From: Candidatus Methylomirabilota bacterium | GTDB lineage: Bacteria; Methylomirabilota; Methylomirabilia; Rokubacteriales; CSP1-6 | Direction of reading: 5' to 3' | Length of the DNA: 32,164 nt | Assembly: GCA_035315345.1 (NCBI GenBank) | Contig: DATFYA010000056.1 | Coordinates: forward strand, 1-32,164 | Shown here: piece after piece, positions 8,821-17,937 of the stretch | Layout: the number at the start of each line of letters is the position of its first letter | How positions within the stretch are numbered: position 1 is the first letter of the stretch | Program-made: the position numbers and the translations under genes | Notes under the pieces: model-generated | What the model was told of the DNA's origin: nothing | The model's database searches: none | What the model saw: only the letters and a program-made list of their open reading frames with translations

Positions 8821-9216
8821 TCAGGACACGAATCGCTCGCGCTCGGCCGCGGTGGGAAGCCGGCCCGCGTCGAGCCGGCCGAACCAGCGATAGCGGCGGG
8901 CGGCAACGTGCTCGTCGACCAGATCGCGGAACGGCGGCGGCACGAGCACCAGCGGCCATGGCAACGCCCACGGCCAGCCGAGGCGCCGCAAGATCTCGAG
9001 CACCGCCGTCGAGTCGCGATAGCACCGCCCGTCGGCGAGCAGCGCCATCGAGTCGCTGCGGTCGGATGGCAGCCGATGCCGCGCCCGCGCCGCCTGCCCC
9101 GCGGTCGACTGCAGGGCGGCGAACCGGAACACGGCGCTGCGGTCATGGGCCAGCACGAAATCGACGGCACGGCTGCCGAGCCCACACCCCCCGTCGAAAC
9201 GCGCCGCCGACATCAC
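8821..9216 (-). CDS. DCC/DUF393-family thioredoxin-like protein with altered Cys motif
   Basis: Small (131-residue) protein resembling the DCC (DUF393) thiol-disulfide oxidoreductase family. The family signature is an N-terminal [YF]DGxCxxC followed by a short helix and a second half like SxAVLxIL. Here FDGGCGLGSRAVDFVLAHD is present (residues 7-25), but the second cysteine is replaced: Cys11 then Gly14. The later match (DSTAVLEILRRLGWPW) is good. Start: a GTG at 9216 has GGAGG at about 7 bases; the ATG at 9213 in the same frame is equally possible. It lies 30 bases upstream of cydA and may be co-transcribed with the oxidase. With only one motif cysteine it cannot do normal dithiol chemistry, so its role is unclear. 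Confidence 0.72.
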   Translation of the reverse strand: MMSAARFDGGCGLGSRAVDFVLAHDRSAVFRFAALQSTAGQAARARHRLPSDRSDSMALLADGRCYRDSTAVLEILRRLGWPWALPWPLVLVPPPFRDLVDEHVAARRYRWFGRLDAGRLPTAAERERFVS

Positions 9217-9333
9217 CGACGGCCCTCCTCGATGCGGTCGGGCACGAACGGCGGGCGGCGAGCGATCAGGGCGTCGTCCATGCCGGCCACGGTCAGCTGG
9301 CCATTGGCACTCACCGCGCCGAGCCTGGCGGCG

Positions 9334-10437
9334 TCATTCGAGGCCGAAGCCCTCCATCATCGCGTCGAGGGCCAGCGGCAACGGCGGGCGCAGGGCGGTG
9401 CCCGCGAACGACGCGGCGAGGAGGCGCGCCGCCGGGCTGGTGCGCCGGTAGTGCCGGCCGCCGCTCAGCGCGAACAGATCGGCACAGAGCCGGGTGGACT
9501 CCTGCGTGACGTAGGTCTTGGCCCGCACCGCGCGGGCGGCGTAGGCGGGGCCGGCCGCGGGGCGCCAGCCGTCCGCCGTCTCGAGCAGGTACGCGCGCAT
9601 CGCCTCGTAACGCATGAGGGCGTCGGACAGTCGCAGCCGCAGCGCGGGCGACCGCGGCGCCGGAACGCCCAGCGCGTGCAGCAGGCCCCGGGCGCAGCCG
9701 AGGGAGATGGCGGCGAACAGGGGGACGACATAGGGGATGGGCTGCACGACCTCCAGGAAGTTCGGGAAGCCGATGAGCGCCTCCGCGACCGCGTCGCGGT
9801 ACCGCACCGTCTGGCTCTCGGTCGGGCGCATGCCGAACCCGTCCCAGTCGTTCAGGATCTCCACCCCCGGCGCGGTGGTCCGAACGAAGAAGGCCTCCAC
9901 CGCTCCCGCGCCGGGCAGATCGTCCGGGCTCACCTTCGCGGTGGAGAAGAAGTGGCTCGCGTGCCGTCCGAAGGAGGCGAGGATCTTCTCACCGGTGAGC
10001 CGGAATCCCTCCCCGTGCCGCTGGGCGGTGGTCTGCGTCGCGGCCAGCGAGCCGCCCGCGCCCCTCTCGGAGTTGCAGGCCGCGTAGATCCGGCCCGCCC
10101 GATAGTCGGCGGCGACCCGCTCGAGCTGGGCGGCGCACGCGGCCCGGTGAACGGCCGGCCCGGCCGCAGCCGCGGCCACGACGAAGCCGGCCAGGGCCAG
10201 CGGCATGCTGATGAGGAGCGCGGCGGCCGGGGACGCGGCGGCCAGCCGCTCCACGATCAGCACGCCGTCGCGCAGGGAGCCGTCGTGGCCGCCGAGGACG
10301 ACCGGAAACGGCGCGCCGGGCACGCCCAGCGCGTAGAGGTCGGCCACCGTCCTGGCCGGGTAGGCTTCCGGGTCGCCCGCTTCCCGCTCCTGAACGGCGG
10401 GGAGCAGCTCCTCGAGTCGGTCCAGGAGCGCGGTCAT
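9334..10437 (-). CDS. Acyl-CoA dehydrogenase-like flavoprotein
   Basis: A 367-residue protein with the acyl-CoA dehydrogenase fold pattern: helical N-terminal domain, middle beta domain (AACNSERGAGGSLAATQT, then GFRLTGEKILASFGRHASHF) and helical C-terminal domain (RAKTYVTQESTRLCADLFAL, then GGRHYRRTSPAARLLAASF). The family oxidises acyl-CoA with FAD, but many relatives are flavin-dependent monooxygenases or have other substrates. Where many dehydrogenases have a catalytic Glu in an EGT motif near the C-terminus, this one appears to have AGT (in SFAGT), so classical dehydrogenation is doubtful unless the base lies elsewhere. It starts 6 bases after the GH13 gene ends, suggesting one transcript with the sugar-metabolism genes. 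That partnership is odd and unexplained. Substrate unknown. Confidence 0.82.
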   Translation of the reverse strand: MTALLDRLEELLPAVQEREAGDPEAYPARTVADLYALGVPGAPFPVVLGGHDGSLRDGVLIVERLAAASPAAALLISMPLALAGFVVAAAAAGPAVHRAACAAQLERVAADYRAGRIYAACNSERGAGGSLAATQTTAQRHGEGFRLTGEKILASFGRHASHFFSTAKVSPDDLPGAGAVEAFFVRTTAPGVEILNDWDGFGMRPTESQTVRYRDAVAEALIGFPNFLEVVQPIPYVVPLFAAISLGCARGLLHALGVPAPRSPALRLRLSDALMRYEAMRAYLLETADGWRPAAGPAYAARAVRAKTYVTQESTRLCADLFALSGGRHYRRTSPAARLLAASFAGTALRPPLPLALDAMMEGFGLE

Positions 10438-10443
10438 CTCGTC

Positions 10444-11922
10444 TCACGCCCGCCCGACGTCGAAGACGTGGTAGCCCCACGAAGGCAGATCGAGATAGAG
10501 CCCGCGCGAGAGCAATTCGCCGCCGTGGCGGTCGTAGCGCGCCGGGCTCATGAGGTCTCGCAGCGACACCGAGCGCCCCTCGAGATCCGGGAACGGCAGG
10601 CGGACGTAGCACTGGCCCTGATGACCCGCGTAGTTGACGACGACCAGCCGCCGCGGGCCGTCCGGCATCTCCCAGGACCACGCGATGAAGCCGTCCCACG
10701 TCCCGTTGCCGTCCCACGCCGCCGCGCATTCCAGCAGACGCCACTGCCCGTCCCGCACCACCGGCTGGGCCAGCACGGTGCGCAGCTTGCCGTAGAACCG
10801 CTCGATCGTCGCGTCCACCGTCTCCCTCGGCGCGCGGACCAGGTGCGGCGAGATCCGCTTCGTGCGGCCCTCGAACTGGCCCTGGTGGAAGAAGCGCAGG
10901 CCCGGCGAGAGAAAGGTGACGATCGCGGCGGCCTCCCGCATGCCCGTGGGAAAGCTCGCGGCCGCGCGCGGCTCGTCGTGGTTTTCCATGAACCGCGCCA
11001 GCCGGATCTGGTAGTCGAGGCCGGCGCACAGGTGCTCGCGCACCGGGCGCGCGTGCCCCTCCCGCAGGCGGTCGTAGAGCCGCTTGTCGTAGGCGTAGTC
11101 GAAGCCCTGCTGGAGCATGGTCCACTCGAGATCCCAGTACACCTCGGCCATGAAGCGGAATCCGGGCGCGCGCTCCCGCACCCGCCGCGTCGCCTCCGGC
11201 CAGAAGAGCGGCGCGCGCCGGCCCCACGTGCGCTCGAAGACGTCGGGGAGCGCCAGCATCGCCATGTCGCAGCGTACCCCGTCGCACTGGCCGCCGATCT
11301 TCAGCAGGTCGCCGATCATCGCGGCCTGGGTGGCCGGATTGGAATAGTCGAGCTGCAGCGTGTCCGGCCAGCCGTCGAAGTAGGGGTCGCGTCCGTGGGC
11401 GATGATCATCGTCCCGCGCTTCCGCTGGACCCGGATGTAGTTCTGCGGCGCCTTGTCGAGATCCGCCTCGCTTCCCGCGACGTAGTACTCCGGGTGGTCC
11501 TCGACCCAGGGATGGTCGAGGGCGGTGTGATTCGGAACGAAATCCAGCATGAGCCGGAGGCCGCGCGCCCTGAGCCGCTCACGCATCCGCGCCAGCGCCG
11601 CGTCGCCGCCCAGAGCGGGCGACACCGTGTAGCCGGTGATGGCGAAGCCGGAGCCGGCGATGTCCTCCTCGCGGAGATCGGCCAGCGTGGCCTGGAACTC
11701 GCGGCGCCACTCGGGGTTCTCGCGCGAGATCCGCCGGCCCGCCGGGCCCGTGCTCCACACGCTGAGCAGCCAGATCCAGTCGGCGCCCAGGCCGGCCAGG
11801 CGATCCAGCTCGGTGTCCGGCACGTCGTCCAGCGTGGCGGGCCGGCCCCGCGAGCGCGACAGGTCGGTCAGCCAGACGCGCGTGTTGATCTGATAGAGCG
11901 CGGGGTGCCGCGGCGCGCCCAC
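10444..11922 (-). CDS. GH13 (alpha-amylase family) glycoside hydrolase/transferase
   Basis: Cytoplasmic-looking (no signal peptide) alpha-amylase-family enzyme acting on alpha-glucans. All catalytic signatures are present: region I DFVPNHT (127-133), region II GVRCDMA with nucleophile Asp219, region III FMAEVYWD with acid/base Glu260, and region IV MENHDE with Asp316. It has 492 residues from a GTG at 11922. This start is chosen because the GTG lies one base after the stop of the upstream glucosidase, has GGAG about 8 bases before it, and is followed at once by the usual HPALYQINTRVWL opening; the open frame extending to 12060 overlaps the upstream gene and looks non-coding. The tight link to the GH63-like gene suggests joint breakdown of an oligosaccharide. 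Exact specificity (hydrolase, trehalose-type or transferase) is not clear. Confidence 0.9.
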   Translation of the reverse strand: MGAPRHPALYQINTRVWLTDLSRSRGRPATLDDVPDTELDRLAGLGADWIWLLSVWSTGPAGRRISRENPEWRREFQATLADLREEDIAGSGFAITGYTVSPALGGDAALARMRERLRARGLRLMLDFVPNHTALDHPWVEDHPEYYVAGSEADLDKAPQNYIRVQRKRGTMIIAHGRDPYFDGWPDTLQLDYSNPATQAAMIGDLLKIGGQCDGVRCDMAMLALPDVFERTWGRRAPLFWPEATRRVRERAPGFRFMAEVYWDLEWTMLQQGFDYAYDKRLYDRLREGHARPVREHLCAGLDYQIRLARFMENHDEPRAAASFPTGMREAAAIVTFLSPGLRFFHQGQFEGRTKRISPHLVRAPRETVDATIERFYGKLRTVLAQPVVRDGQWRLLECAAAWDGNGTWDGFIAWSWEMPDGPRRLVVVNYAGHQGQCYVRLPFPDLEGRSVSLRDLMSPARYDRHGGELLSRGLYLDLPSWGYHVFDVGRA

Positions 11923-11923
11923 G

Positions 11924-14653
11924 TCACGTGCTCCGCGCCGCGGGGGCGCGCGCGGCGCGATTGCGGGACGCCGGCTCCGTCTCCAGCACCCCGGCCACCT
12001 TGCCCTGGTCGAGGAACTCGGCGCTGGTGCTGGTGGCGAAGAGATGCAGGCCCCGCGCAATGAGGCCGGTCCACCCGGTCTGGTGGCTCGCGCCGAGCCC
12101 CGCGCCGTTGTCGCCGTGGAAGTACTCGTAGAAGAGGAGGAGGTCGCGCCAGTGCGGGTCGTCCTGGAACTTGCGCGCGCCGCCGTACACCGGCCGCCGC
12201 CCGGTCGCGTCGCGGAGGAAGATGCTGGCCAGGCGCCCCGAGATCTCCTCGGCCACCCCGTACAGGTTCATCTTCCGTCCCGAGCCGGTCGGGCACTCGA
12301 TGGTGAACGCGTCACCGTAGTACATGTGGTACTGCAGCAGGGCCCGGATGATCAGCCCGTTCACCGGCATCCAGATCGGCCCGCGCCAGTTGGAGTTGCC
12401 CCCGAACATCCCGCTGTCGGATTCGGCGGGCAGGTACGACACCCGGTACTCCTGGCCGCCGCTGCGGAACACGTACGGGTGCTCGGCGTGATAGCGCGAC
12501 AGGGCCCGGATGCCGTACGGGCTGAGGAACTCCTTCTCGTCGAGCATGGTCTGAAGGACGCGCCGCAGCCGCGTCTCGTCCAGCACCGCGCCGAGGCGCC
12601 GGCCCCCGTGGCCGGTCTTGAGCGGGTCGTGGATGAAGGCGCGCAGCTCCTCGCGCTTCTTGAAGAAGCGCTGCACCTGGGCGGTCAGGTGCGGCTGCCG
12701 CTCGAGATAGCCGCCCTCGAAGACGGTGACCGCGCACAGGGGCAGCAGCCCGACCATCGAGCGCACTTTCAGGCGCTCGGCCCGGCCGTCGGGCAACCGG
12801 AGGACGTCGTAGAAGAAGCCGTCCTCCTCGTCCCACATCCCCGCCCCCTCGCCGGCCCGCATCAGGGCGTTGGCGATCCACAGGAAGTGCTCGATGAACT
12901 TCAGGGCCATGTCGAGATACGCGGGCTTGTGGACGGATAGCTCCGTGGCGATCTCGATCATGTTCTGGCAGAACAGCGCCATCCACGCGGTGCCGTCCGC
13001 CTGCTCCAGGTAGCCGCCGGTGGGCAGCGGCGCGCTCCGGTCGAACACCCCGATGTTGTCGAGGCCCAGGAAGCCGCCCTCGAACGCGCTGTTGCCGTCG
13101 CGGTCCTTGCGGTTCACCCACCAGGTGAAATTCATCGCCAGCTTCTGGAAGGCGCGCTCCAGCCAGTCCACGTCGCCCGCGCCCCGTCGGACGCGCTCGA
13201 GCGTGTAGGTGAAGATGGTGGACCAGGCGTGCACCGGCGGATTGACGTCGCCGAAGTTCCACTCGTAGGCGGGCAGCTGGCCGCTGGGATGCTGGTAGGG
13301 CGATTCGAGCATCAGATCCAGCTGCTGCTTGCCGAAGTCCTCGTCCACCAGGGTCAGGGCGATGACGTGGAAGGCCAGGTCCCAGGCCGCGTACCAGGGG
13401 TACTCCCACTTGTCCGGCATCGAGATGACGTCGGCGTTGTACACGTGGTGCCACTGCGCGTTGCGGGGCAGATCGCCGCTCGGCAGCCGGAACGGGTCGA
13501 CGTTCCGCTCCGCGAGCCAGCGATCGACGTCGTAGTAGTAGAACTGCTTGGACCAGAGCATGCCGGCCAGCGCCTGGCGCATCACGTTGGCCTCGTCGGC
13601 GTCGAGCGCCTTCGGGATCACCGTGGCGTAGAAGTCGTCCGCCTCCTTCCGGCGCGCCACGAAGGTGGCGTCGAACCCGCGGCCGAACGGATCCGCGGCC
13701 GCCCCGCCCTGAAGCCTGAGGCGGACCGTGCGCGACTGGCCCGCGCCCACCGTGAGCTCGTACTGGGCGGAGGCCTTCGTGCCCTGCTGCTCGGGGTTCA
13801 CCGACTCCCGGCGCCCGTGGACGACGTAGCTGTCGATCCCGTCCTTCACGAAGGGCGTGGCGTTCGCGGTGTGGAGCAGGCGCTCGGCGTTGGTCTCGTT
13901 CTCGGTGAAGAGGAGCGGGACGGCGCCCTCGCAGGACAGCACGTACTCCCCGAGGTCGGGATGCGAGGCGCCGACCACGCCCGGCGCGGTCTGGCGGAGG
14001 ACCGGACGCGCGGTCGCGTCGTCCCCCGACCAGGTGTTGCGGAACCAGAGCGTCGGCAGCACGGTCAGGGCCGCCGGCTCGGGGCCGCGATTCTCGACGG
14101 TGATCTGGACCAGGAGGTCGCGCGGCGCCGCCTTGGCGTACTCGACGAAGACGTCGAAATACCGGTCGCCGTCGAACACGCGCGTGTCGAGCAGCTCGTA
14201 CTCGAGGTCGGCGCGGGTGCGACGCCGGTTGGTCTCCACCAGGTCCCGGTAGGGAAAGGCGGCCTGCGGATACTTGTACAGGTACTTCATGTAGGAGTGG
14301 GTCGGCGTCGAGTCCAGGTAGAAGTAGTACTCCTTGACGTCCTCGCCGTGGTTGCCCTCGCTGTTGGTCAGCCCGAACAGCCGCTCCTTGAGGATCGGGT
14401 CCTTGCCGTTCCAGAGGGCCAGGGCGAAGCAGAGCAGCTGCCGGTCGTCCGAGATCCCGCCGAGACCGTCCTCACCCCAGCGGTAGGCACGCGAGCGGGC
14501 CTGATCGTGGCTCAGGTAGTTCCACGCATCCCCGTTCGGGCTGTAATCCTCCCGCACGGTGCCCCACTGCCGCTCCGAGAGGTAGGGTCCCCACTGCTTC
14601 CACGGCGCTTGGCCGGCTCGGGCCTCTTCCAGACGCTGACGCTCGGCATCCAT
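11924..14653 (-). CDS. GH63/MGH1-like glucosidase
   Basis: Large (909-residue) protein of the GH63-like group often annotated simply as glucosidase, with a mannosylglycerate-hydrolase-like (alpha/alpha)6 barrel. The N-terminal half is beta-rich (residues about 20-330); the barrel follows. The putative general acid is Asp425 in [13 protein letters not shown], and the C-terminal conserved part is [20 protein letters not shown], with Glu843. No signal peptide is visible, so it acts in the cytoplasm. The ATG at 14653 has GAGGAG about 5 bases upstream. It is followed after one base by the GH13 gene. Likely substrates are alpha-linked gluco- or mannosides; releasing glucose would feed the glucose-6-phosphate dehydrogenase branch encoded upstream, though no sugar kinase is seen here. 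Family assignment is firm, substrate is not. Confidence 0.88.
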   Translation of the reverse strand: MDAERQRLEEARAGQAPWKQWGPYLSERQWGTVREDYSPNGDAWNYLSHDQARSRAYRWGEDGLGGISDDRQLLCFALALWNGKDPILKERLFGLTNSEGNHGEDVKEYYFYLDSTPTHSYMKYLYKYPQAAFPYRDLVETNRRRTRADLEYELLDTRVFDGDRYFDVFVEYAKAAPRDLLVQITVENRGPEPAALTVLPTLWFRNTWSGDDATARPVLRQTAPGVVGASHPDLGEYVLSCEGAVPLLFTENETNAERLLHTANATPFVKDGIDSYVVHGRRESVNPEQQGTKASAQYELTVGAGQSRTVRLRLQGGAAADPFGRGFDATFVARRKEADDFYATVIPKALDADEANVMRQALAGMLWSKQFYYYDVDRWLAERNVDPFRLPSGDLPRNAQWHHVYNADVISMPDKWEYPWYAAWDLAFHVIALTLVDEDFGKQQLDLMLESPYQHPSGQLPAYEWNFGDVNPPVHAWSTIFTYTLERVRRGAGDVDWLERAFQKLAMNFTWWVNRKDRDGNSAFEGGFLGLDNIGVFDRSAPLPTGGYLEQADGTAWMALFCQNMIEIATELSVHKPAYLDMALKFIEHFLWIANALMRAGEGAGMWDEEDGFFYDVLRLPDGRAERLKVRSMVGLLPLCAVTVFEGGYLERQPHLTAQVQRFFKKREELRAFIHDPLKTGHGGRRLGAVLDETRLRRVLQTMLDEKEFLSPYGIRALSRYHAEHPYVFRSGGQEYRVSYLPAESDSGMFGGNSNWRGPIWMPVNGLIIRALLQYHMYYGDAFTIECPTGSGRKMNLYGVAEEISGRLASIFLRDATGRRPVYGGARKFQDDPHWRDLLLFYEYFHGDNGAGLGASHQTGWTGLIARGLHLFATSTSAEFLDQGKVAGVLETEPASRNRAARAPAARST

Positions 14654-14768
14654 GGCGGCTCCTCACGATTCGCGGACGTGACGCACGCGAGTCGGAATGA
14701 CCCGGCGCGCCGGCCCGGCGCGTCGAGTGAACCACACTTCGAGGGCGCCTGCACCCGTCGGCCGGGGT

Positions 14769-15491
14769 TCATTCACCGGCCGCGGCGCGGTCGACGAACC
14801 ACACGATCTCTCCGCACGGCCGCACGCGCGCGGCGGGAGCCCGGCGATCGCCCGATCGGATCGCCCGGAAGATGGCCGTCTTCTCGCGCCCCGTCACCAG
14901 GAAGGCCACGTGTCGACTGCTGTCGATGGCGGGGTAGGTCAGCGTGATACGCACCTCGGGCCGGCCGTGGGAGACCGCGGCCACCCAGCGCGCGCGCTCC
15001 TCCAGCACCGGCTCGCCGGGCAGCAGCGAGGCGGTATGGCCGTCGGGGCCGAGGCCCAGCAACGTCACGTCGAAGAGCGGCCGCGCCGGATCGAGGACGG
15101 TCGCGCCGTAGGCGGTCTGGAGCGTCGCCTCGTAGCGCCGGGCCGCGTCCTCGGGACGTCCGTCGGTCGGGATCGGATGGACGTTCTGAGGCGGCACCGG
15201 CGCGCGGTCGAGCATCGCCTCGCGCGTCATCAGGTAGTTGCTGTCGGGATGGTCGTGGGGCACGAAGCGCTCGTCGCCCCAGTACCAGTCCACCTCGGAC
15301 CAGGGAACGCGGTCCCGGAACTCGTCGGAGGCGAGGAGCCCGAACAGGGCCTTCGGGGTCGAGCCGCCCGAGAGGGAGACCCGGAATGGGCGCGCCCCCG
15401 ACCGCGCGGTCGTGGTCATCCACTCCGCCACGTGACGCGCCAGCGCCGGGGGATCCGGCAGGACCTCCACGCGCCCGATCGCCTCACCCAA
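14769..15491 (-). CDS. pgl: 6-phosphogluconolactonase
   Basis: Hydrolyses 6-phosphogluconolactone to 6-phosphogluconate, the second step of the oxidative pentose phosphate pathway. The 240-residue protein has the family motifs RVSLSGGSTPKALF (37-50), WYWGDERFVPHDHPDSNY (69-86), and LGLGPDGHTASLLPGEP. Length is normal for the DevB/SOL type. The longest frame begins at a TTG at 15491, 7 bases after the HAD gene stop; a GTG at 15470 in the same frame is an alternative that leaves the conserved VEVLPDPPALARHVAEW start intact. It lies downstream of zwf in the same apparent operon, which fits the pathway order. It is the last gene before a 115-base gap. Confidence 0.94.
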   Translation of the reverse strand: MGEAIGRVEVLPDPPALARHVAEWMTTTARSGARPFRVSLSGGSTPKALFGLLASDEFRDRVPWSEVDWYWGDERFVPHDHPDSNYLMTREAMLDRAPVPPQNVHPIPTDGRPEDAARRYEATLQTAYGATVLDPARPLFDVTLLGLGPDGHTASLLPGEPVLEERARWVAAVSHGRPEVRITLTYPAIDSSRHVAFLVTGREKTAIFRAIRSGDRRAPAARVRPCGEIVWFVDRAAAGE

Positions 15492-15498
15492 CGCGCGC

Positions 15499-16317
15499 CT
15501 ATCCGGTCGAGCCGAGGACGAAGCGCTCCATGGCCTTGGCGAAGCCCTCGTCGTCGTAAGAATCGGTGACCGCGGAGGCCTGCCGCTTCACCGCGTCGGA
15601 GGCATTGCCCATGGCGATGCTGAAGCCGGACGGCTCGAACATCGCCACGTCGTTCGGCTGATCGCCGATGGTGGCGATCTCGCCGGCCGGCACGCGCAGG
15701 GTCTGCGAGAGATACGCGAGCACCGCGCCCTTGTTCGCCTGCTTGCTGGTGATGTCGAGATAGTACGGCTGCGACCGGCTGGCGGTTGCCCGCGACCCGA
15801 ACGCGGCCTGGGCGTCGGCCTCGCAGCGCTGCACGCGGTCGTGGTCGTCGCTGACCCCGACGATCTTGGCGACCTCGCTCAGCGCGCCGTCGAGATCCGC
15901 GACCACCGTCGGCTCGAACTTCACGGTCCACGCCTCGCGCGCGACGTGCGGCGCCGCCGCCCTGGTGATCAGCCAGTCGTTGCCGCGGTAGAGCCACGGG
16001 TCGAGGCCGTGAGAGCGGATGAGATCGATCGCCTCGTGGGCCACGTCCTCCGGCACGGTGTGCCGGGCCAGGATCGTCAGGTGGCGATCGACGAACAGCC
16101 CGCCGTTGAAGCCGGCGATCGGGGTGTCGATCTCGAGCGGGTCGAACAGCATGGCCATGCCGAGCGGCGGCCGGCCGCTGGTGATGGCGAAGCGGATGCC
16201 GGCCTTGCGCAGCGCCCGTACCGCCGCGCGGGCCCGCTCGGTGAGCACCTTGTCGCGGTCGACCAGGGTGCCGTCCACGTCGGCGAGCACCAGCGAGATC
16301 TTCCTCCGGTCGCCCAC
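15499..16317 (-). CDS. Cof-type HAD-IIB family sugar phosphatase
   Basis: Haloacid-dehalogenase-superfamily phosphatase of the Cof/IIB type, which usually removes phosphate from sugar phosphates or related metabolites in the cytoplasm. Motif I is LVLADVDGTLVD close to the N-terminus, motif II is in AITSGRPP, Lys motif III is in TSKQANKGAVLAYL, and motif IV is IGDQPNDVAMFEPSG. The cap domain lies between motifs II and III. Start: a GTG at 16317 gives 272 residues, is 4 bases after the zwf stop and has GGAG at 7 bases; the ATG at 16353 would add 12 residues inside zwf. Its place between zwf and pgl suggests clearing a side-product or controlling a sugar phosphate in the pentose phosphate pathway, but this is inference from context. 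Confidence 0.88.
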   Translation of the reverse strand: MGDRRKISLVLADVDGTLVDRDKVLTERARAAVRALRKAGIRFAITSGRPPLGMAMLFDPLEIDTPIAGFNGGLFVDRHLTILARHTVPEDVAHEAIDLIRSHGLDPWLYRGNDWLITRAAAPHVAREAWTVKFEPTVVADLDGALSEVAKIVGVSDDHDRVQRCEADAQAAFGSRATASRSQPYYLDITSKQANKGAVLAYLSQTLRVPAGEIATIGDQPNDVAMFEPSGFSIAMGNASDAVKRQASAVTDSYDDEGFAKAMERFVLGSTG

Positions 16318-16321
16318 GCCC

Positions 16322-17902
16322 CTACTCCAGCGCCCGCCAGGCGCGGCCGTCACGGGCCAGCAGCTCGTCCGCCGCGGCGGGCCCCGCGCTGCCCGAGGCG
16401 TAGTTGGGGAAGTCGCGCGGCGGGTTCGCGGCCCAGGCGTCGAGGATCGGCTGCACTGCCCGCCAGCCCGCCTCGATGTTGTCGGCGCGCTGGAACAGCG
16501 TGGCGTCGCCGGTCATGCAGTCGTACAGCAGCGTCTCGTAGCCGGTGCCGGACGCCAGCTTGAAGTGGGTCTTGTAGCAGAAGTCCATCGCCACCGTGCT
16601 GAGCTTCACGGTCGGGCCGGGCCGCTTGGCCGCGAACTGCAGCGCGATGCCCTCTTCCGGCTGGATGCGGAGGATCATCCAGTTGGGATGCAGGCGCTCG
16701 ACGTGGGTGCCCCGGAACAGCGCATACGGCGCCTGGTGGAAGCGGATGGCCACCTCGGTCCACCGCCGCTCCAGGTGCTTGCCGGTACGCAGGTAGAACG
16801 GCACGCCGGCCCACCGCCAGTTGTCGATCTGGAGCTTGCAGGCCACGTAGGTCTCGGTGCTCGAGTCGGCCGCCACGTCGGGCTCCTCGCGGTACGCGCG
16901 CTCGGGCTGGCCCAGGACGGTGCCCGCGCCATACTGGCCGCGCACCGCGTTCCGCAGGGCGGCCGCGGGCCCGAGCGGCAGGATGGCCTCGAGGACCTCG
17001 GCCTTCTTGGTCCGCACCGCGTCGGCGTCGAAGGAGATGGGCGGCTCCATCGCGGTCATGGCCAGCAGCTGGAACATGTGATTGGGCACCATGTCGCGCA
17101 GCGCCCCGGTGCGCTCGTAGAACTTGCCCCGGTGCTCGACGCCCACCGTCTCCGCCGCGGTGATCTGGACGTGATCGATGTGCTGGCGGTTCCACAGCGG
17201 CTCGAAGAGGCCGTTGGCGAAGCGCAGCGCCATGATGTTCTGGACCGTTTCCTTGCCGAGGAAGTGGTCGATCCGGTAGATCTGGGGCTCCTGCAGCGTC
17301 TTGCGGATCTGGGTGTTGAGCGCGATGGCCGAGGGCACGTCGTGGCCGAACGGCTTCTCGATCACCACCCGGCGCCACCGTCCGTCGCGCTCGTGGGTGA
17401 GATCGGCGGAGCCGAGGCCGGCCACCGCGGTGGCGAAGAAGCGGTCCGCGATCGCGAGGTAGAAGAGATGGTTGCCCGCGGTGCCGGCCGTGCGGTCCAG
17501 CTCGGCCAGGTGCTCGCCGAGGCGGCGGTAGGTGTCGGGCGCGTTGAGATCGCCCTGCAGGTAGCTCATCCGGTCCGTCAGCCAGCGCCAGGCGCGCTCA
17601 TCGAGGTGGTCCACCTGGAACTCCCCGTCGCGGCCCACGAAGCCCTTCATCGTCTCCGTGAGGCCGGCGCGCCAGTCCTCCACCGTCTGCGCGGCCAGGT
17701 CGAGGCCGACGAGCCGGAACGGCTCGGGCAGCCGCCCGGCCTTGACCAGGTTGTAGAGCGCGGGCACCACCAGGCGCCGGGTCAGGTCGCCGGCCGCGCC
17801 GAAGATCACCATCGCGCACGGCGGCGCGAGCGGTACCTGGTCGGCCTCGTCCTCGGGGCCGGCCGTTCTCGCGCGCGGCGGCTTGCCTGCGGTCTTGCCC
17901 AT
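16322..17902 (-). CDS. zwf: Glucose-6-phosphate 1-dehydrogenase
   Basis: Oxidises glucose 6-phosphate to 6-phosphogluconolactone with NAD(P)+, the entry step of the oxidative pentose phosphate pathway. The 526-residue protein shows the nucleotide-binding VIFGAAGDLTRRLV (32-45), EKPFGHD (182-188), and the substrate-binding signature RIDHFLGKETVQN with His213 and Lys217, followed by WNRQHIDHVQIT. The start is the ATG at 17902, preceded by GGGAGGGAG; the open frame reaches 17941, overlapping transketolase, but lacks such a site. About 25 extra residues precede the usual fold start. It lies 35 bases after tkt and 4 bases before the HAD phosphatase. NAD versus NADP preference is not obvious from the motif. 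Confidence 0.96.
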   Translation of the reverse strand: MGKTAGKPPRARTAGPEDEADQVPLAPPCAMVIFGAAGDLTRRLVVPALYNLVKAGRLPEPFRLVGLDLAAQTVEDWRAGLTETMKGFVGRDGEFQVDHLDERAWRWLTDRMSYLQGDLNAPDTYRRLGEHLAELDRTAGTAGNHLFYLAIADRFFATAVAGLGSADLTHERDGRWRRVVIEKPFGHDVPSAIALNTQIRKTLQEPQIYRIDHFLGKETVQNIMALRFANGLFEPLWNRQHIDHVQITAAETVGVEHRGKFYERTGALRDMVPNHMFQLLAMTAMEPPISFDADAVRTKKAEVLEAILPLGPAAALRNAVRGQYGAGTVLGQPERAYREEPDVAADSSTETYVACKLQIDNWRWAGVPFYLRTGKHLERRWTEVAIRFHQAPYALFRGTHVERLHPNWMILRIQPEEGIALQFAAKRPGPTVKLSTVAMDFCYKTHFKLASGTGYETLLYDCMTGDATLFQRADNIEAGWRAVQPILDAWAANPPRDFPNYASGSAGPAAADELLARDGRAWRALE

Positions 17903-17937
17903 GCCGTCTCCCTCCCGGCCGCTCCCGCGGCCCTCGA

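Noticed and set aside
8734-12063. 1109-codon plus-strand open frame opposite cydA, ACAD-like and GH13 genes
   Set aside because: Crosses four real genes on the other strand and has the composition of antisense reading; no ribosome site or domain.
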